Part shown: piece after piece, positions 33,211 to 40,892 of the stretch | Numbering within the stretch: position 1 is the first letter of the stretch | How the letters are laid out: every line of letters starts with the position of its first letter | Assembly: GCF_029846235.1 (NCBI RefSeq) | Contig: NZ_JARVWP010000007.1 | Coordinates: 310,001-374,000 of the forward strand | DNA from: Bradyrhizobium sp. CER78 | Lineage (GTDB): Bacteria > Pseudomonadota > Alphaproteobacteria > Rhizobiales > Xanthobacteraceae | Reading direction: 5' to 3' | Length of the DNA stretch: 64,000 bases | Position numbers and translations under genes: made by a program | Notes under the pieces: generated by a model | The model's database searches: none | Seen by the model: only the letters and a program-made list of their open reading frames with translations | Told to the model about the DNA's origin: nothing

Positions 33211-33989
33211 GGCTGCGCACGCTGCTTGTCATCGCGGGCCTCGCCGTCGCTAGCCTGGTGGCGGTACCCGCACGTGCCGAGCGGCTGATCGTGTCGGTTT
33301 CCAACCATCGCGTCACGGTGACGCCGAATTATTCCGGCGGCGAGCTGGTGCTGTTCGGCTCGGTCGAGAAGGACGACAAGACGCCGTCCAACCGCGGCAA
33401 TTACGATCTCGTCGTCACGGTGTCAGGCCCGCGCGCCGACATGGTGACGCGGCGCAAGGAGCGCAAATTCGGCATCTGGATCAACACCGACTCGCGCCAG
33501 TTCCTGCAGGTGCCGGGCTATCTCGCGCTGTTCTCCAATCGCCCGTTCGAGCAGATCGCCTCACCGGAGGTGCAGCGGCGGCAGCAGCTCGGGCTCAACA
33601 ACGTGCTCTTGATGCAGCGCGTCGGGCCCGACTTTGCCGACGTGGTGCCGAACGATCCGTTCCGCAGCGCCTTCGTCCGGCTGCGCTCCGAACACGGCCT
33701 CTATCGCGAGGCGACCTCGGCGGTGACATTCCTGACGCCGACCTTGTTCCGCACCGGCATTCCGCTGCCGGCCGAGGTGCCGATCGGCACCTACAATGTC
33801 GAGATCAAGCTGTTCTCCGAGGGCGCGCTGGTGACCAAGACCGAGACCGCCTTCGAGATCGTCAAGGTCGGCTTCGAGCAATTCGTCGCCACCACCGCAC
33901 GACAGAACGGCCTGGTCTACGGCCTCGTCACCGCGTTCATGGCGCTGATGACCGGCTGGATGGCCTCGATCGTGTTCCGCAAGGATTGA
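33207..33989 (+). CDS. TIGR02186-type membrane-anchored protein, partner of TauE
   Basis: 260-residue protein with a signal peptide (LLVIAGLAVASLVAVPARA) and a C-terminal helix (LVYGLVTAFMALMTGWMAS) ending IVFRKD, leaving most of the chain in the periplasm. The periplasmic part begins AERLIVSVSNHRVTVTPNYS and includes DLVVTVSGPRADMVTRRKER. The length and pattern fit the conserved alphaproteobacterial family TIGR02186, whose function is unknown but which regularly accompanies TauE exporters. Start ATG 33207 overlaps the TauE stop by 4 bp. It is one base from the convergent aminotransferase gene. Confidence 0.88.
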   Translation: MRLRTLLVIAGLAVASLVAVPARAERLIVSVSNHRVTVTPNYSGGELVLFGSVEKDDKTPSNRGNYDLVVTVSGPRADMVTRRKERKFGIWINTDSRQFLQVPGYLALFSNRPFEQIASPEVQRRQQLGLNNVLLMQRVGPDFADVVPNDPFRSAFVRLRSEHGLYREATSAVTFLTPTLFRTGIPLPAEVPIGTYNVEIKLFSEGALVTKTETAFEIVKVGFEQFVATTARQNGLVYGLVTAFMALMTGWMASIVFRKD

Positions 33990-33990
33990 G

Positions 33991-35289
33991 TTAGCGCAAC
34001 GCGCTCTCGAACGCGTCGTTGAGAATGGAAAGGCCGAGATCGATCTCGGCGTCGCTGATCGTCAACGGCGGAGCAATGCGGAATACGCTGCCCATGCCGG
34101 GCAGCTGCACGATGTTGGTGCTCAGTCCGAGCTCCAGGCAGCGCTGCGACACGCGCGTGCCGAGCGCTTCGTCAGGCTCCTTGCTGAAGCGGTCGCGCAC
34201 GATCTCGATGCCTTGCATCAGCCCCCTGCCGCGCACGTCACCGATGCATTCGAACCGGTTCTGAAGGGCGAGCAGCCCGTCCCGTAGCCGCGCACCCGCG
34301 ATCCCGGCACGTTCGACCAATCGGTCGCGAAGGATGATCTCGATGACCTTCAGCCCGACCGCTGCCGGCATCGGATCCGACACATGCGTCGTGTAGAACA
34401 GGAAGCCGCGCTCGTGACAGCGCTCCTCGATCTCGGCTGATGTGATGACCGCGGCCAAAGGCAAGCCCGCACCAAGCGTCTTCGACAGGGTCAGGATGTC
34501 AGGCGCGACACCGTCGCGCTCGAAGGCGAACATGGCGCCGGTTCGCCCGAGACCGGTCTGCGCCTCGTCGACGATCAGCAGCATGCCGCGCGCGCGGCAC
34601 AATTCCCTCAGCTCGGCGAGATAGCCCTCCGGCAGATCGATCAGCCCGCCGGAGCTCAGGATTGGCTCGGCGATCATGCACGCCAGCGATCCGGTCGATT
34701 GGCGATCGACCAGATCGAAGGCGTAGGCCAGTTCGGCCCGCCAGTCGGATGCATTGCCGAAGCGCGGACGATACGGGTTCGGCGTCGGGATCGCGAGCGA
34801 GCCGACCGGCGCGGGACCATAGCCCTTGCGGCCGGCCGAATAGGTCGTCCCCGCCGCGCCTGACGTCATGCCATGCCAGGACTGCGCGAACGCTACGGTC
34901 TCGAAGCCACCGGTGGCGAGCTTGGCCATCTTGATCGCAGCCTCGTTCGACTCAGCCCCCGTGCTCAGCAGCATGACGCGATCGAGCCCTGGCGGCAGCA
35001 GCTCGGCAAGCTGTTCGGCGAGCGCGACGACCGGACGGCTCAGCATGCCGCTGAACAGATGATCGAGCCGTTCGGCATGCGCGCTGATGGTCTTTACGAC
35101 TTCGGGATGACCGTGACCAAGCACGGCGCTCATCTGCCCGGAGGTGAAATCCAGGATGGCGCGCCCGTCGGCGTCATAGACGAAGGATCCGGACGCGCGC
35201 TCGATGATGATCGGAGCGAATGTCCCACCGTAGCGGATGAGGTGACGCCGGGCGCGCTCCCAAAAGGACTTGTCGTCATTTCCAGTCAT
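33991..35289 (-). CDS. dgdA: 2,2-dialkylglycine decarboxylase-like PLP enzyme
   Basis: 432-residue class III aminotransferase-fold PLP enzyme. It matches my memory of Burkholderia dialkylglycine decarboxylase along its whole length, for example FWERARRHLIRYGGTFAPII, VYDADGRAILDFTSGQMSAV, LDHLFSGMLSRPVVALAEQL and LLSTGAESNEAAIKMAKL. The PLP Lys is in TLSKTLGAGLPLAAV and the ring-binding Asp in LLIVDEAQTGLGRTG. That enzyme decarboxylates 2-aminoisobutyrate-type amino acids and transaminates pyruvate. The ATG at 35289 has GGAG 6 nt upstream. Divergent from an Lrp-type regulator. Confidence 0.88.
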   Translation of the reverse strand: MTGNDDKSFWERARRHLIRYGGTFAPIIIERASGSFVYDADGRAILDFTSGQMSAVLGHGHPEVVKTISAHAERLDHLFSGMLSRPVVALAEQLAELLPPGLDRVMLLSTGAESNEAAIKMAKLATGGFETVAFAQSWHGMTSGAAGTTYSAGRKGYGPAPVGSLAIPTPNPYRPRFGNASDWRAELAYAFDLVDRQSTGSLACMIAEPILSSGGLIDLPEGYLAELRELCRARGMLLIVDEAQTGLGRTGAMFAFERDGVAPDILTLSKTLGAGLPLAAVITSAEIEERCHERGFLFYTTHVSDPMPAAVGLKVIEIILRDRLVERAGIAGARLRDGLLALQNRFECIGDVRGRGLMQGIEIVRDRFSKEPDEALGTRVSQRCLELGLSTNIVQLPGMGSVFRIAPPLTISDAEIDLGLSILNDAFESALR

Positions 35290-35434
35290 GCCCGCTCCTT
35301 GCCGCTCGGTCGCCGCGACCAAGGTCGCCGCAGCGCATCCTATGCGCGCACGGCAGCAATGAGCTTGCGATTTGAGATGCATTTCATCCCGGCTTCTGCA
35401 ATCAATTGCGCAAAAGGCGCCAAATGCGAAAGAA

Positions 35435-35926
35435 ATGGGAACCGGAATCGTGATCGACGAGATGGATCGGAAGATCCTCGACGTGCTGCAGGTCGAGGGA
35501 CGCATCACGAATCTCGAGCTGGCCGAACGGATCGGCCTCTCGTCCGCACCCTGCATGAGACGGGTGCGGACCCTCGAAGAGGACGGCGTCATCAATTCCT
35601 ATGTGGCGTTGGTGGACCCTGCGCGCGTCGGGCTCGGATTCGACGTCATCGTCGAGGTTCGCCTCAAGCAACAGAACCGGGAATCCTTCGCCCGCTTCGA
35701 GAAAAAGGTGGTCGACCTTCCGGAGGTCGTCGAATGCTGCATGATCGCCGGCGATTGGGATTACGCCCTGCGGGTCGTGTCGTCCGACCTCGCCCGCTAT
35801 CAATCGTTCATCCTCGACCGCCTGATGCATCCGGACAGCGATATCTCAAGCTACCGCACCACCATCATCCTGCGGAAGGTCAAATCGACCACGAAGATCG
35901 ATAGCTCGCTGTTTCGCAGGGACTAG
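35435..35926 (+). CDS. Lrp/AsnC family transcriptional regulator
   Basis: 163-residue regulator. The N-terminal helix-turn-helix is MDRKILDVLQVEGRITNLEL then AERIGLSSAPCMRRVRTLEE; the C-terminal ligand-binding RAM domain includes VEVRLKQQNRESFARFEKKV and AGDWDYALRVVSSDLARYQS. It is divergent from the dgdA-like gene and probably controls it in response to an amino acid. The start is uncertain: ATG 35435, GTG 35450 (better spaced from GGGAACC) or ATG 35462. Its stop shares the CTAG tetranucleotide with the stop of the convergent Nramp gene. Confidence 0.9.
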   Translation: MGTGIVIDEMDRKILDVLQVEGRITNLELAERIGLSSAPCMRRVRTLEEDGVINSYVALVDPARVGLGFDVIVEVRLKQQNRESFARFEKKVVDLPEVVECCMIAGDWDYALRVVSSDLARYQSFILDRLMHPDSDISSYRTTIILRKVKSTTKIDSSLFRRD

Positions 35927-37251
35927 AGGAGAAACCCGATTCCCATCGCGATCACGCTGAGCGCCATCGCAGCGGTCGAGAGCCAGCCGAGCCAGTACAG
36001 CCACCCGCCGATCACGAAGCGTCCCATGACCTCCTTGTGGCGGGCCATGAACATCAGCAGCACCATCACCGGCACCGCGAGCACGCCATTGACGACCGCA
36101 CTCCAGTACAGCGCCGCGATCGGATCGATCGGCGTGAAGTTGAGCGCGATGCCGATGCCGCCCGACAACGCCAACACCGAATAGAACGCGATCGCCTCTG
36201 TCGGCTTGCGCGTCAGTCCGACCGGCCATCGCCGGCCCTCGCTGACGGCGTACGCCGTCGCGCCCGCGAGCACCGGGATCGCCAAGAGGCCGGTGCCGAC
36301 GATGCCGAGCGCGAAGATCACCTCGGCGAACGGCCCGGCGATCGGGCGCAATGCCTCGGCGGCCTGCGCCGAGGTCTGGATGTCGGTCCTGCCGGCGGCA
36401 TGCAAAGTGGCCGCCGCGGTGACGATGATCGACAGCGCGATCACGTTGGAAAACGCCATGCCGGTGATGGTGTCGGCGCGAATGCGAGAGAATTCGCGCT
36501 GCGCGCCATAGTGCCTTTTGATCAGCGGATGCTTGGTGGCATCGACCCGCTGCTCCTCGGCCTCCTGCGAGGCCTGCCAGAAAAACAGATAGGGCGAGAT
36601 CGTGGTGCCGAGGATTGCAACGATGGTCGTGAAATAATCCGCGCTCAAGGTGACGCGCGGCAGCAGCACACCGGCGAGCGCCTGCGTCCACGACACTTTG
36701 GCAAATGCGAGCGCCGCGACATAGGCGAACAGGCTGAGCGTCAGCCATTTCAGGACCGCGACGTAGCGCCGGTAGTTCATGAAGATCTGGGCAACGACCG
36801 ACGCGACGCCGAACAGCACGACGTAGAGGATAGCCGGGCCGCCGATCAGTAGCCTTGTCGCATCCGCCATGGCCGAGAGGTCGGCCGCAATGTTGACCGT
36901 GTTGGCGATGAAGAGCAGCGCGACCACGATGACCAGCAGCCAGGCCGGATAGTGCCGGCAGACATTGCCCGCTATGCCGTGCCCGCTGACGCGGCCGACC
37001 CGCGCGGAGATTTCCTGGATCGCTGTCATCAGCGGGAAGGTCAGCAGCATGGTCCAGCCGATGCCGTAGCCAAGCTGCGCGCCGGCCTGGCTGTAGGTGC
37101 CGATACCGGATGGATCGTCGTCGGCGGCTCCGGTGATCAACCCGGGTCCGAGCGCCTTGAGGACGCGGCTGATGAACGGCTGGCGCCGCGGCTGCAGCGC
37201 TGGCGCACCATCATGTTCGTCGTCTTGCGAGATCGTCCCTTGCTGCGTCAT
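35923..37251 (-). CDS. Nramp-related metal transporter with altered metal site
   Basis: 442-residue integral membrane protein of the Nramp (SLC11) fold, about 11 helices. In helix 1 the canonical DPGN metal motif is DPSG (AADDDPSGIGTYSQAGAQLG), so the Asp is kept and the Asn replaced by Gly. In helix 6 the usual A-T-V-M-P-H is TTISPY, so the thioether Met that favours Mn/Fe and the His are lost. Such replacements occur in Nramp-related branches that transport other ions such as magnesium, so Mn(II) uptake should not be assumed. The ATG at 37251 is in frame; upstream sequence shadows the MBL gene. It overlaps the convergent Lrp gene by 4 bp. Confidence 0.88.
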   Translation of the reverse strand: MTQQGTISQDDEHDGAPALQPRRQPFISRVLKALGPGLITGAADDDPSGIGTYSQAGAQLGYGIGWTMLLTFPLMTAIQEISARVGRVSGHGIAGNVCRHYPAWLLVIVVALLFIANTVNIAADLSAMADATRLLIGGPAILYVVLFGVASVVAQIFMNYRRYVAVLKWLTLSLFAYVAALAFAKVSWTQALAGVLLPRVTLSADYFTTIVAILGTTISPYLFFWQASQEAEEQRVDATKHPLIKRHYGAQREFSRIRADTITGMAFSNVIALSIIVTAAATLHAAGRTDIQTSAQAAEALRPIAGPFAEVIFALGIVGTGLLAIPVLAGATAYAVSEGRRWPVGLTRKPTEAIAFYSVLALSGGIGIALNFTPIDPIAALYWSAVVNGVLAVPVMVLLMFMARHKEVMGRFVIGGWLYWLGWLSTAAMALSVIAMGIGFLL

Positions 37252-37301
37252 GTCCGGTTCCAGCCGCCAGACAACGAACCGGATACCGGCAAGGTTCCTT
37301 G

Positions 37302-38075
37302 CTATGAAACTTGGCTCTCGATGACTGTCGACACACCAGGCTCCAGTATGCGCAAGCGGCGGCCGAAGCCGAGCGTATCGAAGCTCGCGCGCAGGTCGCT
37401 GGCGTTCTGCCGGAAATGCGCCCAGCCGTCGGTATGAACCGGCACGATCACCGCGTCGGCAAAGGCGCGCGCGGTCTCGATCGCATCGTTGGTGTCCATC
37501 GTGAGATGGAACGGGCCGCGGGTCTGCGCCGCGCCCGCGAACGGCAGCACCACGCCGCAATCGAAGCGCCGCGCAACCTCGGCGACACCGTCGAACCAGG
37601 TGGTGTCGCCGCTGACATAGACCGGACGGCCGGGTTTCGCCGGCTCCACCACGAAGCCGATCACGTCGCCGGACAACGGCTCGATGCCCGCGGGCCCGTG
37701 CCGCGCCGGCGTCGCGGTGATGGCAAGGGTCCGCCCGCCTTTCTTCAACGTGGTCGACGCCCAGGGTGCAAAGCCCTCCGTGTTGCCGCCGAGCCGCTTG
37801 GCGCCGGCCTGTGTCGTCAGCACGCGCTTCGCGCCTTTGAGGAAATCCCGGCCGGAACGGTCGAGATTGTCGGAATGCTGGTCGTGGCTCAGCAGCACCG
37901 CATCGATCTCGCCGACGTCGCGGGCGCTGAGCGCGGGGCCCGTCAGCTTCTCGAGCTTCACATGCGGCAGTTGATAATCGCCGGGCGCATCGAAGGTCGG
38001 ATCGGTGAGCAGGCGGAACCCGTCGATCTCGATCAGGGCGGTTGGCCCCCCGATCAGGGTGATGGTGATGCTCAC
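37302..38075 (-). CDS. MBL-fold hydrolase (UlaG-like family)
   Basis: 257-residue metallo-beta-lactamase-fold protein. It opens ITITLIGGPTALIEIDGFRL followed by LLTDPTFD, typical of UlaG/YtnP-like predicted Zn hydrolases. The metal motif is SHDQHSDNLD rather than a standard HxHxDH, so one His ligand appears shifted or replaced by Asn. Later ligands are TPARHGPAG, YVSGDTTWFDG and VPVHTDGW. Substrate unknown. The start is a GTG at 38075 with GGAG 6 nt upstream, overlapping the stop of the EamA gene by 4 bp. Confidence 0.85.
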   Translation of the reverse strand: MSITITLIGGPTALIEIDGFRLLTDPTFDAPGDYQLPHVKLEKLTGPALSARDVGEIDAVLLSHDQHSDNLDRSGRDFLKGAKRVLTTQAGAKRLGGNTEGFAPWASTTLKKGGRTLAITATPARHGPAGIEPLSGDVIGFVVEPAKPGRPVYVSGDTTWFDGVAEVARRFDCGVVLPFAGAAQTRGPFHLTMDTNDAIETARAFADAVIVPVHTDGWAHFRQNASDLRASFDTLGFGRRLRILEPGVSTVIESQVS

Positions 38076-38998
38076 GTTCCACTCCTCTTGGGCGATGCCG
38101 CGGCGGGGCGCGTCACCAGGTAAATGCCGAGAGCGACCGGAACGATCCCGAGCAGATCGCGAAATTCGACATGCTCGCCGAGCACGAGATAGGCGAACAG
38201 CATGCCGAGCGGCGGCATCAGGAAGTGATAGGCGCTGGCGGCGGTCGCGCCACACACTTTCAGGAGATGAAACCAAAGCAGATAGGCGAGGATCGAGCCG
38301 CCGAGCACCAGGAAAGCGAAGGCGCCGGCGAGCCGCATGCTGGGCACGATGTCACCGACGCTGGAGAGCGTGAAGGCGAACGGCATCACCGCAAGGCCGC
38401 CGGCAATGTTCTGGATGCCGTTGCCGATCCACAGGCTGCCCTTCGGCGCCAGCAGCTTGAACAGCACCGTGCCGGCGACGATCGAGGCGAGCGAGGCCAG
38501 CGTGAACAGGATGCCGTGCGGGCTGTCGCTGCCGACCTTGATCCGATGCCAGACGATGAAGGCAACGCCGACGATGCCGAGCACGAGACCGACCACCTTG
38601 CGCAAGGTCATGCTCTCGCCGAGGAACATGGCCGCCAGCATGGCGGTGAACACCGGATTGGCCGAGACGATCAACGCGCCGAGCCCGGCCGAGACCGTCT
38701 TCAACCCGGTATAGCCGAGGCCGAGATAGAGCGCGTTGTTGGCGACGCCGATTACGGCGAACACGGCGACATCGCGCCAGGTGAGGTCCCATTGGTCCCG
38801 GCGCAGCCAGGAGATGCCGAGAATCAGGACGCCGGCGAGCGAGAACCGCACGGCGAGCAGAATCAGCGGCGGGCAATCGGTGACGCCGATCTTGCCGGCG
38901 ACGAACGCGTAGCTCCAGAGCAGGCAGAACAGCGCGATCAACAGCGGCAGGGTGTTGAAGCGGGCGCGGGGGGCGGCAATTGAAGATGCGGCGGACAT
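38072..38998 (-). CDS. EamA/DMT family exporter
   Basis: 308-residue drug/metabolite transporter with ten helices in two EamA repeats: PLLIALFCLLWSYAFVAGKI opens the first, and FTLASLASIVAGTVLFKLLA the second. Family features include VANNALYLGLGYTGLKTVSA and the PVFTAMLAAMFLGESMTLRK amphipathic loop. Members export amino acids or metabolites; substrate not determined. Divergent from a LysR regulator 96 bp away, and overlapping the start of the downstream MBL gene by 4 bp, so LysR may control both. Confidence 0.92.
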   Translation of the reverse strand: MSAASSIAAPRARFNTLPLLIALFCLLWSYAFVAGKIGVTDCPPLILLAVRFSLAGVLILGISWLRRDQWDLTWRDVAVFAVIGVANNALYLGLGYTGLKTVSAGLGALIVSANPVFTAMLAAMFLGESMTLRKVVGLVLGIVGVAFIVWHRIKVGSDSPHGILFTLASLASIVAGTVLFKLLAPKGSLWIGNGIQNIAGGLAVMPFAFTLSSVGDIVPSMRLAGAFAFLVLGGSILAYLLWFHLLKVCGATAASAYHFLMPPLGMLFAYLVLGEHVEFRDLLGIVPVALGIYLVTRPAAASPKRSGT

Positions 38999-39094
38999 GC
39001 ATTTTCTCCTTCGCCCATGATCTAGGCCCGCACCTTGATATTTGGAAATTAAATGATAGACTGATATCCAGTGGATTTATGAATGGAGGCTGCG

Positions 39095-39958
39095 ATGCTC
39101 GACCTGGAGCTGTTGCGCAGTTTCGTCTCGGTGGTCGATGCCGGCGGCTTCACCCGCGCCGGCGAGCGCGTCCACCGCACGCAATCGACGGTCAGTCAGC
39201 AGATCAAGCGCCTGGAGGAGGATGTCGGCCAGCCGCTGTTGATCCGCCGCGGCAAGGACGTCACCCCGACTGATGCCGGCGATCAGCTGCTGACCTATGC
39301 GCGGCGACTGCTGGCGCTGGCCGAGGAGGCGCGTGATGTGGTGTCGCGCGCCGGCAGCGAAGGCGCGATCCGGATCGGCATCACCGAGGATTTTGCCGCC
39401 TACCGGTTGACGAGGCTGCTCGCGACTTTCGCGCGCAGCCATCCGAATTTGCGCCTCGATGTGCGCTCCGGCCAGAGCCTTTACCTGTACCGCGATCTCG
39501 AGCGCGGCGATCTCGATCTCGCGCTGATCAAGCGCGCCGCCAGCGAGAAAGGCGGCATCGCGGTGTGGCCGGAACGCGTGCATTGGGTGACGAGCAAAAG
39601 CCATCCGCGCGACACCACCATCGGCTCGGTGCCGCTGATCGGCTTCGGCTCGGGTTGCCTCTATCGCGCCCACGCCATCCATTCGCTGGAAAGCGCGGGC
39701 CGCAACTGGCACATGGCCTACACCTCCTCCAGCCTCGCCGGCATCCAGGCCGCGGTCGCAGCTGGCCTGGGCTTGAGCATCCTGTCGGAGATGTCGATCC
39801 AGGCCGAGCACCGCGTGCTGACGGCGAAGGACGGCTTTGCGCCGATCGAGCGGACCGAGGTCGCCCTCGTCGCCGCCCCCGAAGCGAGGCCCGCGACGCT
39901 GCGGCTGGCGGATCGGCTTGCCGAGTATTGCGAGAGCGTGCAGGCGAAGGCGGCTTAG
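39095..39958 (+). CDS. LysR family transcriptional regulator
   Basis: 287-residue LysR-type regulator. The N-terminal helix-turn-helix is LELLRSFVSVVDAGGFTRAG then ERVHRTQSTVSQQIKRLEED, and the effector-binding domain starts near residue 90 (AIRIGITEDFAAYRLTRLLA). The ATG at 39095 has GGAGG 5-6 nt upstream; an ATG 12 bp earlier precedes that site. The shared gap with the divergent EamA exporter is AT-rich and contains two TGATAT motifs (39036-39041 and 39062-39067 region), suitable for a LysR site. It likely controls the exporter. Confidence 0.93.
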   Translation: MLDLELLRSFVSVVDAGGFTRAGERVHRTQSTVSQQIKRLEEDVGQPLLIRRGKDVTPTDAGDQLLTYARRLLALAEEARDVVSRAGSEGAIRIGITEDFAAYRLTRLLATFARSHPNLRLDVRSGQSLYLYRDLERGDLDLALIKRAASEKGGIAVWPERVHWVTSKSHPRDTTIGSVPLIGFGSGCLYRAHAIHSLESAGRNWHMAYTSSSLAGIQAAVAAGLGLSILSEMSIQAEHRVLTAKDGFAPIERTEVALVAAPEARPATLRLADRLAEYCESVQAKAA

Positions 39959-39983
39959 GGCGAGGTCGCGCCGCTATTCCGCT

Positions 39984-40115
39984 GTCGTCCCTGCGAAAGC
40001 AGGGACCCATAACCACCGCATACAGTTGTGATGCCGCGCTGGGGTCACAGCTTTGCGCAATCTCAAACAGTAGTGGTTATGGGTCCCGGGTCGCGCTTCG
40101 CTTGCCCGGGACGGC
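39984..40115. repeat. Palindromic repeat family B
   Basis: GTCGTCCCTGCGAAAGCAGG and GACCCATAACCACCGCA at the left, AGTAGTGGTTATGGGTCCCG and a CGGGT...CCCGGGACGG hairpin at the right. It fills most of the gap between the convergent LysR and pdeM genes and shares the middle segment GCTGGGG(T/C)CACAG with the copy at 54554-54679. Confidence 0.88.
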
Positions 40116-40157
40116 ACCGAGTGTTTGGCAAGGCGCAGGAAATGTTGGTTGCGCGAG

Positions 40158-40868
40158 TCAATAACACCGCGACGCGGCGAACGCGTGGACGCGGTTGTCG
40201 CCGAGGACGTGGGCCATGAAACCCGGCGACCCGAAGATCCGTGCGAATGCGGCGTCGCGGATGCTCAGGCCGCCCGTGTAGGCACCGAACGCCGGCATCA
40301 CCGCGCGCTCGCCGTCACTGGCAAAGCAACGCCGCTCGATCGAGCGGCCGCGGGTCGGCACCCGTGCCTTGGGGTGCAGATGCCCGGCGATCTCGCCGGC
40401 AGCGCCGGTCGGCTCATGGCGAAACACGATCGGGCCGATCGCAACTTCAGTGGCGACCACGCCGCCGAGACTGGACGGCAGCGCCGGATCGTGGTTGCCC
40501 GCAATCCAGATCCAGTTGCGCCGCATTTGCAGCGCCGCCAGCGCCTCGCGATCCCCATCCGACAGCCGCGCATGCGCCTCGCGATCGTGAAAGCTGTCGC
40601 CGAGCGCGATCACCTGCCGCGGATCGTGCCGCGCGATCACGGCGGCGAGCCGGCTCAACGTCGCGACCGTGTCGTAGGGCGGCAGCAGCACACCGCGGCT
40701 GGCGAAGCTCGAGCCTTTTTCCAGATGCAGGTCGGACACCACGAGCAGGCTCTGCTCTTCCCAGAACAGCGCGCCGGAGAAATCCGCCACGAAGCCGACA
40801 TCCGCCACCGTGACCCTGGAAACGCGCATATCGTCACCGTCTCGCAAAGCTAGCGCGCTTGCCGTCAC
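40158..40868 (-). CDS. pdeM: Ligase-associated DNA damage response phosphoesterase (PdeM type)
   Basis: 236-residue calcineurin-like metallophosphoesterase. All metal motifs are visible: LLVVSDLHLEKGSSFASRG, VIALGDSFHDREAHARL, WIAGNHDPALPSSLGG and IAGHLHPKARVPTRGRSIER. This pattern, especially SDLHLEKG and GHLHP, is that of the ligase-associated PdeM family. It begins 24 bp after the stop of the Lhr-type helicase on the same strand, the usual arrangement. The start is uncertain: GTG 40868 (G-rich sequence before it), TTG 40883, or ATG 40829. Inferred role: DNA or nucleotide hydrolysis in repair with the helicase. Confidence 0.9.
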   Translation of the reverse strand: MTASALALRDGDDMRVSRVTVADVGFVADFSGALFWEEQSLLVVSDLHLEKGSSFASRGVLLPPYDTVATLSRLAAVIARHDPRQVIALGDSFHDREAHARLSDGDREALAALQMRRNWIWIAGNHDPALPSSLGGVVATEVAIGPIVFRHEPTGAAGEIAGHLHPKARVPTRGRSIERRCFASDGERAVMPAFGAYTGGLSIRDAAFARIFGSPGFMAHVLGDNRVHAFAASRCY

Positions 40869-40892
40869 GTCCTGTTCCCCCAAATGCCAGCG

